A DNA stretch of 22,069 bases, from the NCBI GenBank assembly GCA_011321985.1, contig DROB01000462.1, forward strand, positions 1-22,069, read 5' to 3'. The notes beneath the pieces are model-generated. The model ran no database searches. It was not told the DNA's origin and saw only the letters and a list, made by a program, of their open reading frames with translations. Positions 1-7,258 of the stretch are shown here, piece by piece; the first letter of the stretch is position 1; each line of letters starts with the position of its first letter. The stretch is from Gammaproteobacteria bacterium (lineage in GTDB: Bacteria > Pseudomonadota > Gammaproteobacteria > SZUA-229). The position numbers and the translations under genes are program-made.

Positions 1-2196
1 AGTGGTACACCGGTAACGGTTACTAGCTGGACGAATGAGCAGATCAAGGTAACGGTTCCTGTCGGTGTGCCTACGGGTCAGCTGGAAGTGACCACTGCCT
101 CAGGTTTGACTTCGGCTCGCGGTATTACGGTTACGACTCACCTTCCTAGTGCTAGAATCCATACGGCCGCTCCGAGCTCAGCACCAGGTGCGACTCCTAT
201 CCAGGATCAGATCGATGCTGCGAATGACGGCGACCTGATTCTGGTATCACCTGGAACATATAGTGAACTCGTTATTATGGATAAGCCTGTCGAGTTGCAG
301 GGTTGGGGTGCGGGTGTGGTTACACTCTCAGCAGTAAGAACTCCGCCTTCAAAACTTGCAGACTGGCGTCTGGAAATTCAGGCCCGTGCGGGTGCTGGAA
401 CAGGTTCGGGTTCTTTCGATTACCTGCCTACTCAGGAAACAGGATTCCTGGCTGAAGAAGGTCCGGGTATTATCGTTCTTGGTAAAGCGTCTGGAAACTT
501 CACCGCGCTTCATCAACCACGTATCGATGGTATTACGATTACAGGTGCGATCACGGGTGGCGGTATCTTTGCCAACGCCTTTATTGATTTCCTGGATATC
601 TCAAATAATGTTATCAAGAGTAACGTAGGTACATTCGGTGGCGGTATCCGCATCGGTAATCCTGCGCTTACTGCCGACGTGAACAACACGCTTGTTCATG
701 TTAGTTCTGATAATGATTCCATTAATATTCACGATAACGAGATAGTCGGCAACGGAACCACTTTTGGTCCTGGCGGCGGCATCGGTCTGTACACGGGTTC
801 TACTGACTACACGGTTAACCATAACTTTGTCTGTGGAAACTTCGCGCAGGATAACGGTGCAGGTATCGCACATCTGGGCTTGAGTAATGGTGGTGTGATC
901 TCTAATAATACGATCGCATTTAACCAGAACTTCAACCAGGGCAGAAATGTGCATGGTGGTGGTGTGTTCATCGCTGGTCTGCCAGGTCTTGGTCTACAGG
1001 CCACAGAAGGTTCGGGAGATGTTGTTATCGAAGGTAACCTGATCCAGGGTAACTCAGCGGCTGCCGGTTACGGTGGTGGTATTACCCTTTCAGAGATCAA
1101 CGGTACGGATGTTGCAAATAACCCTGCAGATCCAAGCCAGTGGTTCGGTATCGATATCTTTGACAATATCATTGCTAATAACCACGCTGGCTGGACGGGT
1201 GCAGGTATCGCTATGCAGGATGCTGCGAAGGTACGCATTATGAATAATACGATTACTCATAATGATGCGACCGCAACCGTGGGCAACCTGTTTGATAATG
1301 TGACGAATACCTCTGAAGCACAGGTTGGTGCAGGTATCGCTTCATTCGCTCACAGCGCATCGCTGGCAGCTAACTCAGCACAGGCATTCTCTAACCCGGA
1401 TCTGCAGAATAACATTATCTGGGAGAACAGGACGTTTAGCTGGACCGTTGATATTACTAACGTCCCTGCTGTTTTCGGTCTTGTTCCTGATATCGCTGGT
1501 GGTGGTTTACCGGTATTCAGTGACCTGGGCGTCATCGGTGCTGCTGGTTCGCTGAATCCGCTTGGCTCCATCCTGACTGATGTAACGGGTACGGATCCAA
1601 GCAATATTTCAGCGGATCCCCAGTTTGTTATCGGCTACTTCAATGGTGATCGTTCGCAGACGGTACTACAGGCAGAGCAGTCTATCATTACAGCTATCGG
1701 TACAGCCGCAGCACTGGATGAAGGTGGTAACTTCGTTGATATCCACTTTGGTCCGCTGTCTCTGACAGGTAACTATCATCTGAGAACCAGCTCTCCTGCA
1801 ATCAATGGTGGTGCAATTCTCGCTCCGGTAGCACTCAATGAAGATATCGATGGTGACGGCAGAGCCGACCTGTTCGATATCGGTGCTGACGAGGTGGTAG
1901 CCAATGCGCTTGATTCGGATGGTGACGGTGTACTCGATACTTCAGATAACTGTACGCTAAAAACCAATCCGAGCCAGCTGGACGCAGATGGTGATGGTTA
2001 TGGAAACATCTGTGACGGTGACCTGAATAACGACGGTATCGTGAATACACAAGATATACCGCTGTTCCTTGCACTGTTCATCGCCGGTGATATTGAAGTT
2101 GATTTCAATGGAGACGGTGTAGTCAATACACAGGATATACCATTGCTTATCACCCTGTTCTTCGATCCTCCTGGTCCATCAGGCATTGCAAACTAA
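1..2196 (+). CDS. Secreted IPT/TIG + parallel beta-helix protein with dockerin-type tail (5' partial)
   Basis: The reading frame is open from the first base, so the true start lies upstream; 731 residues are visible. The first ~45 residues resemble the end of an IPT/TIG Ig-like domain. Residues ~50-450 are Asn/Gly-rich right-handed beta-helix repeats with recurring NNxI and GGGI turns. Residues ~445-635 (NNIIWEN, ADPQF, SSPAINGG, FDIGADE) match the family known as choice-of-anchor Q. From residue ~638 (nt 1912) there is a TSP3-like segment, DSDGDGVLDTSDNC, followed from residue ~674 by a duplicated dockerin-like loop (DLNNDGIVNTQDIP, then DFNGDGVVNTQDIP) ending PGPSGIAN. The tail is shared with two other genes in this window. 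It probably acts as an extracellular structural, binding or polysaccharide-related protein; no catalytic residues could be assigned. The next gene starts 32 bp downstream, which suggests one transcript with the copper proteins. Confidence 0.85.
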   Translation, partial: SGTPVTVTSWTNEQIKVTVPVGVPTGQLEVTTASGLTSARGITVTTHLPSARIHTAAPSSAPGATPIQDQIDAANDGDLILVSPGTYSELVIMDKPVELQGWGAGVVTLSAVRTPPSKLADWRLEIQARAGAGTGSGSFDYLPTQETGFLAEEGPGIIVLGKASGNFTALHQPRIDGITITGAITGGGIFANAFIDFLDISNNVIKSNVGTFGGGIRIGNPALTADVNNTLVHVSSDNDSINIHDNEIVGNGTTFGPGGGIGLYTGSTDYTVNHNFVCGNFAQDNGAGIAHLGLSNGGVISNNTIAFNQNFNQGRNVHGGGVFIAGLPGLGLQATEGSGDVVIEGNLIQGNSAAAGYGGGITLSEINGTDVANNPADPSQWFGIDIFDNIIANNHAGWTGAGIAMQDAAKVRIMNNTITHNDATATVGNLFDNVTNTSEAQVGAGIASFAHSASLAANSAQAFSNPDLQNNIIWENRTFSWTVDITNVPAVFGLVPDIAGGGLPVFSDLGVIGAAGSLNPLGSILTDVTGTDPSNISADPQFVIGYFNGDRSQTVLQAEQSIITAIGTAAALDEGGNFVDIHFGPLSLTGNYHLRTSSPAINGGAILAPVALNEDIDGDGRADLFDIGADEVVANALDSDGDGVLDTSDNCTLKTNPSQLDADGDGYGNICDGDLNNDGIVNTQDIPLFLALFIAGDIEVDFNGDGVVNTQDIPLLITLFFDPPGPSGIAN

Positions 2197-2228
2197 ATGA
2201 TATTGAAATTAATAAAGGAAAAATCAAA

Positions 2229-3458
2229 ATGAAAAACTTTAAAATGCACAAACTATATATTGCGATGTTGGCAACAGGGATTGGTATGTTTTCAACCAAT
2301 ACGATAGCGGTTCCTTTTATTCAATGTCCAGGTGATAACTTCCTGTCTGATGGTGTTACTCCAGGCAGTAACGGGGTGCCGGAAGTGGTTGATCCTAACG
2401 TGAAGTGCCTCCACCTGTCGGCTGGTGATGGTTTTGCAACGATGGCTGATGGACGCGAACTATATATATTCAGTTTCGGGGATATCACTGGATCGGATGA
2501 AGCCAACGCTATAGATGACGGTATAATGTTTGCCAATCTGCCTGCTCCGACAATTGTATTGGAGCAGGGTCAGGAGGTTTATCTGTCCCTGACTAATGTC
2601 GGTATGGTGCTGAGGCCGGATCTTTCCGATGCCCATACCGTGCACTTTCACGGCTTCCCGAACGCTTCGGCTATTTTCGATGGCCTGCCTGATACGGCGA
2701 TCTCCATCAACCTTGGTTCTACGATGACTTACTATTACAACCTCGCGCAGCCGGGTACGTTTATGTATCACTGTCACGTCGAGGCTTCTGAGCATATGCA
2801 GATGGGTATGCTGGGCAACCTTTATGTTAAAGCGGCTCAGAATAAATTGCCCGATGGCACTAATCTGAATGGGTTTATCCATAACGCGGGTAATGAATAT
2901 GTCTATAACGATGGAGATGGCTCAACATTTTATGATGTCGAGTATCCCATCCAGCTGACAGGTATGGATCCGGATTTTCATGATGCAAATGAGACGGTAC
3001 AACCATTGCCTTTTGCGAACATGAAAGACAAGTATCCACTGATAAACGGACGGGGTTATCCTGATACCGTTATTGCCGGCCCATTGCCTGCCCCTGTTAA
3101 AAATGGTGGTCTCGTAACGCAAACGCAGGACTCCAATATAACGGCGGTACAGGGTCAGAAAATACTGCTGCGAGTTTCGAGTTTGAGTGTGACACGGTTC
3201 TATTCATTGAAGTCTCTAGGCCTGGATATGCAGGTTGTCGGAATGGGAGCCAAGCCATTGCGTACTGCTGCCGATACAGCTAACCCTTATACGACCAACA
3301 CGATTACGCTGGGAGGTGGTGAAGCGATAGATGTCATCATCGATACCACGGGTGTGGCTCCAGGGAAATATTTTTTATATACATCTAACCTAAATAATCT
3401 AAGTAATAATACGGAAGATTTTGGCGGCATGATGACTGAAATAGAAATTACATTGTAG
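2229..3458 (+). CDS. Multicopper oxidase-type protein MCO-1 (type 1 and half trinuclear ligands in first domain)
   Basis: A 409-residue exported cupredoxin-fold protein. The start is supported by AAGGAAA shortly upstream, and an N-terminal signal peptide runs to about residue 27. The first cupredoxin domain (~75-205) carries HTVHFHG (H136, H139, H141) and YHCHVEASEHMQMGM (H181, C182, H183, H189, M194). By family rules these are a complete type 1 copper site (H136, C182, H189, M194) plus two HxH pairs for a trinuclear site. The last domain (~305-409) has the cupredoxin pattern but no histidine at the expected places. Canonical multicopper oxidases build the trinuclear cluster between two domains, so this protein alone seems to supply only half. 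It has no dockerin tail. It sits between the beta-helix gene and MCO-2 (10-bp gap), as in an operon. The substrate is unknown; phenolic or metal oxidation are options but not shown. Confidence 0.88.
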   Translation: MKNFKMHKLYIAMLATGIGMFSTNTIAVPFIQCPGDNFLSDGVTPGSNGVPEVVDPNVKCLHLSAGDGFATMADGRELYIFSFGDITGSDEANAIDDGIMFANLPAPTIVLEQGQEVYLSLTNVGMVLRPDLSDAHTVHFHGFPNASAIFDGLPDTAISINLGSTMTYYYNLAQPGTFMYHCHVEASEHMQMGMLGNLYVKAAQNKLPDGTNLNGFIHNAGNEYVYNDGDGSTFYDVEYPIQLTGMDPDFHDANETVQPLPFANMKDKYPLINGRGYPDTVIAGPLPAPVKNGGLVTQTQDSNITAVQGQKILLRVSSLSVTRFYSLKSLGLDMQVVGMGAKPLRTAADTANPYTTNTITLGGGEAIDVIIDTTGVAPGKYFLYTSNLNNLSNNTEDFGGMMTEIEITL

Positions 3459-3468
3459 GAGATGAATA

Positions 3469-4794
3469 ATGTATTCATTGTCAAAAGTTTTTAAACGAGC
3501 TAGCTTAATCGTTTTATTTTTAGGTTGTACACCAGGTGCCAATGCCGCGATTCAAGGCGTAACTGGCACACCGGATGGAACTGGTGTTACATTCAATCTG
3601 ACCACGTCCACATCAAATATTCCCACGCCGGATGGTAATAGTGTTCGAATGTGGGGCTATGGTGTTGCGGGTTCGCCCATGCAGTATCCGGGGCCAACGC
3701 TGATCATTGATCAGGGTACGCAGGTAACGGTTAATCTGACGAATACGAATATTCCGATGAAAGTATCCATGTTGTTTCCCGGTCAGGAAGGTGTTTCGGC
3801 TACGGGTGGTACTGCCGGGCAGTTTACGCAGGAAAGCTCGAGTGTTCTCGGAGATACCGTAACCTACACTTTTACGGCGGCAAACCCTGGTACATATACA
3901 TACTATAGTGGTACGCAACCGGGTCTGCAGATAGAGATGGGGTTGATGGGCGCGATCATCGTGCGTTCAGGCACCGCTGACCAGGCGTATAACGACCCAT
4001 CTACACAGTATGATCGAGAGTACCTGTTTGTTCTATCTGAAGTAGACCCTAAAGTTCATCAGGATGTCGAATTCGGTCTATTGCCAATGATCAATAATAC
4101 TGTCTCGCATTCTACCTTCTGGTTCATGAATGGCCGTCTTGGTCCGGATACGTTCTTCCCGGATAACTCTTCTTTTCTACCCAATCAACCCTATGGTTCT
4201 CTAGCACAGATGCATCCAGGTGAAAGAGTATTGATCCGCGTTGTCGGTGGTGGTCGTGAAGGGCACCCCCTGCATCTGCATGGTAACAATATAAATGTAT
4301 TTGCACGAGATGGACGCTTGATGAGTTCGAATGGTGTCTCTGCTGATCTGGCTGTATCGGACTACACCATACAGGCATTACCAGGTGCTACCTATGATGG
4401 TATCTGGGAATGGACCGGTGAGCAGTTGGGCTGGGATATCTATGGTACTAACGCAGGTGGTCAGACACACGACTGTAATGATGTTGCACCGGTCGATGGT
4501 TTCGATGATGTAACTTCCGAGTATTGTGCGGACCATGATGTCGAGATTCCGGTTGTCTTGCCTGAAAAGCAGGAAACCGCTTTTGGTGGTTTCTACAGTG
4601 GTAGTCCATTCCTGGGTGCGTTGTCAGACCTGCCCCCCGGTGAAGGTGGTCTGAACCTGAATGGTGGCCTGTTCTTCATGTGGCATTCACATAATGAACG
4701 AGAGTTGACTAACGATGATATCTATCCTGGTGGCATGATGACAATGATGATCATTGAACCACATTCAGCCGTCATTGATCCTGGTAACCCATAA
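3469..4794 (+). CDS. Multicopper oxidase-type protein MCO-2 (trinuclear histidines only in last domain, type 1 Cys replaced by Ser)
   Basis: A 441-residue exported cupredoxin-type protein with TAGGAG upstream of the ATG. The signal peptide probably ends at GANA (residue 26). In the first domain every copper ligand seen in MCO-1 is replaced: the HTVHFHG position reads VSMLFPGQ, and the HCH...H...M position reads YSG...Q...L (residues ~146-159). The last domain keeps HPLHLHG (H266, H269, H271) and WHSHNERE (H406, H408) with GGM at 421-423. The cysteine between the two histidines is Ser407, so no type 1 copper is expected. An insertion at ~310-370 holds Cys336 and Cys353, a possible disulfide. 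The protein is a paralogue of MCO-3. It may pair with MCO-1 to complete a trinuclear cluster; it could instead be a structural or metal-binding protein without oxidase activity. Confidence 0.85.
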   Translation: MYSLSKVFKRASLIVLFLGCTPGANAAIQGVTGTPDGTGVTFNLTTSTSNIPTPDGNSVRMWGYGVAGSPMQYPGPTLIIDQGTQVTVNLTNTNIPMKVSMLFPGQEGVSATGGTAGQFTQESSSVLGDTVTYTFTAANPGTYTYYSGTQPGLQIEMGLMGAIIVRSGTADQAYNDPSTQYDREYLFVLSEVDPKVHQDVEFGLLPMINNTVSHSTFWFMNGRLGPDTFFPDNSSFLPNQPYGSLAQMHPGERVLIRVVGGGREGHPLHLHGNNINVFARDGRLMSSNGVSADLAVSDYTIQALPGATYDGIWEWTGEQLGWDIYGTNAGGQTHDCNDVAPVDGFDDVTSEYCADHDVEIPVVLPEKQETAFGGFYSGSPFLGALSDLPPGEGGLNLNGGLFFMWHSHNERELTNDDIYPGGMMTMMIIEPHSAVIDPGNP

Positions 4795-4827
4795 ATTGCA
4801 GAGCAAAGATTAAACGGAGTAATTAAA

Positions 4828-6183
4828 ATGAAGATTAAAAGTACAAAAACCGCTCTTGCAAGTGCTATCGCATTGAGCTTAGTGTCAGCAACCTTTAGCA
4901 GTTCGTTGTTTGCGCAAGATTATTATCTGTGTGCCAAACAGGGGACGAAAACTATGTCGGATACCACGGTTATCCCGATGTGGGGCTTTGCGCTAGCGAC
5001 AGATGCTGTAGATCAGGCGGCGGGGTGCGCGGCAGCCATTACTGTACCGGGCCCGGCACTGACGGTTCCAGTCGGTGATAACGTGCTGAATATCCACGTT
5101 AAAAATATAGACCTTCCGGAAGCTGTATCCGTCATTATTCCCGGGCAGCATGCGCCGATGACACCTGTCATGTCTGCGCCAGATGCTCAGGGGCGGCAAC
5201 GTGTGATTTCATTTACCCATGTGGCTAGCATGACAGATGCAAGTGCAAGCACATATACCTGGTCAAGTATGCAGCCGGGTACATACGCCTATCAAAGTGG
5301 TTCACATCCAGCGGTTCAGGTACAGATGGGCTTATACGGTGCAGTGACAAAAGACGCTGCAGCCGGTCAGGCTTATGCCAGTGCCTCTACTGCATATGAT
5401 AGTGAGATGACTGTGATCTACAGCGAGATTGATCCGGTGCTACATACTCAGGTCGCGAATATTGGCACGCCTAATGAGCCTAAATACGGCTCCACAGGTA
5501 TGACCAGTACGATTGACTATAACCCGCAATATTTTCTGGTGAATGGTGATGATTCGTCTACAGGTACACCCATCGCAGGTGCACCTCTTCAGACATCGCT
5601 GATCCGTTTTATCAATATGGGGCTGGAGACACATATACCGACGCTACACGGTGATGATATGGCGATTATCGCAGAGGATGGTCATGCCTATACAAATGCG
5701 AGAAACCAGTATTCGGTTATGGTTGCTGCCGGACAGACAAGAGATGTGCTGTTTACGCCGCCAGCCGGCCCGGGTGACTACCCGTTGTTTGACCGCATGT
5801 TGAATCTAACAAACAAAACTCCTCCATTTGTTACAGCAGGGGCGAATGGTGTACTTACTTCACCGGGTAGTCTGGTGACTGTGTTGCAGGTTGGCACCAA
5901 TGCTGATACCGATAATGTGCTAGATCATAAGGATAATTGCTTGTTAGAGGTTAATCCGGCTCAGATGGATACTGATAAAGACGGCTTTGGTAATGCCTGT
6001 GATGCTGACCTGAATAATGATGGCATCGTTAATACCCAGGATATTCCCCTGTTCATCACAGCATTTCAGGCTAACAGCCAACTGGTTGACTTGAATGAGG
6101 ACGGTGTCGCCAATACCGGTGATATTCCAGAGCTGATCCGGATGTTCTTTACAGAGCCTGGGCCAACGGGAATTAGCAATTAA
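4828..6183 (+). CDS. Copper-ligand-depleted cupredoxin protein MCO-3 with TSP3 + dockerin-type tail
   Basis: About 451 residues, with an ACGGAG ribosome-binding site and a signal peptide ending SLFAQ (about residue 30). It aligns with MCO-2 through shared segments such as MWGF, the PGPAL region, VSVIIPGQ, YAYQSG, VQMGLYGA and the IYSEIDPVLH stretch. The last-domain HxxHxH motif is reduced to HIPTLHG, and the HSH motif is gone (region DYPLFDRMLNLTN), so no functional trinuclear or type 1 site is expected. From nt 5905 the protein carries the TSP3-like and duplicated dockerin-like tail (DLNNDGIVNTQDIP, DLNEDGVANTGDIP, ending PGPTGISN). It is the only one of the three cupredoxin proteins with this tail. 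It probably acts as the adaptor that docks the copper proteins onto a cohesin (inference). No clear terminator follows it. Confidence 0.85.
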   Translation: MKIKSTKTALASAIALSLVSATFSSSLFAQDYYLCAKQGTKTMSDTTVIPMWGFALATDAVDQAAGCAAAITVPGPALTVPVGDNVLNIHVKNIDLPEAVSVIIPGQHAPMTPVMSAPDAQGRQRVISFTHVASMTDASASTYTWSSMQPGTYAYQSGSHPAVQVQMGLYGAVTKDAAAGQAYASASTAYDSEMTVIYSEIDPVLHTQVANIGTPNEPKYGSTGMTSTIDYNPQYFLVNGDDSSTGTPIAGAPLQTSLIRFINMGLETHIPTLHGDDMAIIAEDGHAYTNARNQYSVMVAAGQTRDVLFTPPAGPGDYPLFDRMLNLTNKTPPFVTAGANGVLTSPGSLVTVLQVGTNADTDNVLDHKDNCLLEVNPAQMDTDKDGFGNACDADLNNDGIVNTQDIPLFITAFQANSQLVDLNEDGVANTGDIPELIRMFFTEPGPTGISN

Positions 6184-6504
6184 ATAGAGTCGGATTTATT
6201 TACATGTTTTTACATTGGTAAACGTTGGACCTATTAACTTGTTGTGATTTAGTGAAGTGGTGTTATCAGGATGAATTATGTTCAAGGATGAGCGGTTAAA
6301 ATAGCAAGTTAAGTGTCGTTTTTATTTACAGATTGAAGGGTTAAGTGGAAACGAATAATATAAGTCTTTGTAATATAAAGAATTAAAATATTGGCACAGG
6401 TTCTGCATATACATATTAAACGGACTCTATATTTAGACGAAGTGTAAATAATTCAAGAATGTACGTAACGAAAAAGAAATGTTTTAAAAAGAGGAATCAG
6501 GAAA
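6184..6504 (+). other. Intergenic region, AT-rich, 321 bp
   Basis: No coding frame with a plausible start is supported here. It separates the copper-protein gene set from the cohesin/protease gene set, and its only clear element is the sigma-54 promoter at 6392-6407. No convincing GC-rich terminator hairpin follows the MCO-3 stop. Confidence 0.6.
6392..6407 (+). promoter_or_regulatory. Candidate sigma-54 (RpoN) promoter
   Basis: TGGCACAGGTTCTGCA matches the sigma-54 consensus TGGCAC-N5-TTGCA, with GG and GC separated by exactly 10 bases. The only core mismatch is C for the first T of TTGC. Transcription would start near 6418, leaving an ~87-nt leader before the PEP-CTERM cohesin gene. RpoN with the PrsK/PrsR two-component pair is known to control PEP-CTERM genes in floc-forming Zoogloea, which fits the gene downstream. 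Confidence 0.7.
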
Positions 6505-7197
6505 ATGAACTTAAGTAAACTAGTTAAAAGTATGGGAATTGTCGCTGCTGTTGGCGCGGCTCCTATATTGTCTTCGACCACGGCTTCTGCAGCACTGCTG
6601 ACATTTGCTGAAGGAAATCAAAGCTTCGACTCATCAGTGACAAGCAGTTTCACGCTGGATCTTGTTGCCGATGGTCTGCTGACACAGTCATTCGGTGGCG
6701 GGATAAACATCACGTTTGATCAAAGTGTTGTCAATGTAGTCGGTGCAACTTTTGACCCCTTCTGGAATTTTAGTAACACAGAAGCGATCGATAATGCGAC
6801 CGGGAATTATGAAGTTAAAATATCGCACTTTTCATTAGCACCTAACGCTGATACTGTTCGTCAGAAAATAGCAACTATCGAATTTAACATCGTTGGTGAT
6901 GGTGCGTTTAATTTTGGTTTTGAAGCTCTGGCTGCGGTTGGGAACTGGACCTATACTCCTGACCTGGCGGCAGTCGGTGTCAATGATAAAACTTACTGTT
7001 TAACAACGGTAGTAGCACCTGCATCGCCTGCCACCTGTCTGGATGCTATTCCTGATCCTGCAGGTCGTGAGTTATTAACATTAAGCCCGACCAGTGTTTC
7101 AGTAGCGTCAACGGTTGTACCCGTGCCCGCAGCTGTGTGGTTATTTGGTAGCGGCCTTATCGGTCTGGTCGGCGTCTCTCGCAGAAAAGCGGCATAG
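6505..7197 (+). CDS. PEP-CTERM sorted protein with cohesin-like domain
   Basis: A 230-residue exported protein. The start has GAGGAATCAGGAAA upstream, and the signal peptide ends ASA (about residue 29). Residues ~30-160 resemble the cohesin/carbohydrate-binding module fold found in PEP-CTERM proteins: FTLDLVADGL, a GGGINITFDQSVVNVVGA strand pair, IATIEFNIVGDGAFNFGFE. Two cysteines (CLTT...ATCLD) follow. The C terminus (205-230) is a PEP-CTERM signal: VPVPAAVWLFGSGL, a short hydrophobic stretch, then SRRK. This implies processing by an exosortase, which is not in this window, and release or anchoring at the outer surface. It is the first gene after the sigma-54 promoter and precedes the dockerin-tailed protease by 61 bp. 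The cohesin assignment rests on pattern; dockerin binding is inferred from neighbours. Confidence 0.82.
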   Translation: MNLSKLVKSMGIVAAVGAAPILSSTTASAALLTFAEGNQSFDSSVTSSFTLDLVADGLLTQSFGGGINITFDQSVVNVVGATFDPFWNFSNTEAIDNATGNYEVKISHFSLAPNADTVRQKIATIEFNIVGDGAFNFGFEALAAVGNWTYTPDLAAVGVNDKTYCLTTVVAPASPATCLDAIPDPAGRELLTLSPTSVSVASTVVPVPAAVWLFGSGLIGLVGVSRRKAA

Positions 7198-7202
7198 CCG
7201 AG

Positions 7203-7224
7203 TACTGCATAAGGATCTGCAGTA
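7203..7224 (+). repeat. Inverted repeat between cohesin and protease genes
   Basis: TACTGCA (7203-7209) and TGCAGTA (7218-7224) form a perfect 7-bp stem with an 8-nt loop just after the PEP-CTERM stop codon. No T-run follows, so it may be a processing or mRNA-stability hairpin rather than a terminator. Confidence 0.4.
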
Positions 7225-7258
7225 GTTGTAATGGATGAATGTGTAGGGATATAGCTGT

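Noticed and set aside
601..954. Minus-strand frame inside the beta-helix gene
   Set aside because: Antisense to a clearly coding frame, with no domain or start signal.
3469..3546. Lipoprotein signal in MCO-2 (LFLGC)
   Set aside because: The residue at -3 is Phe, which does not fit a lipobox, and a good signal peptidase I site (GANA) follows.
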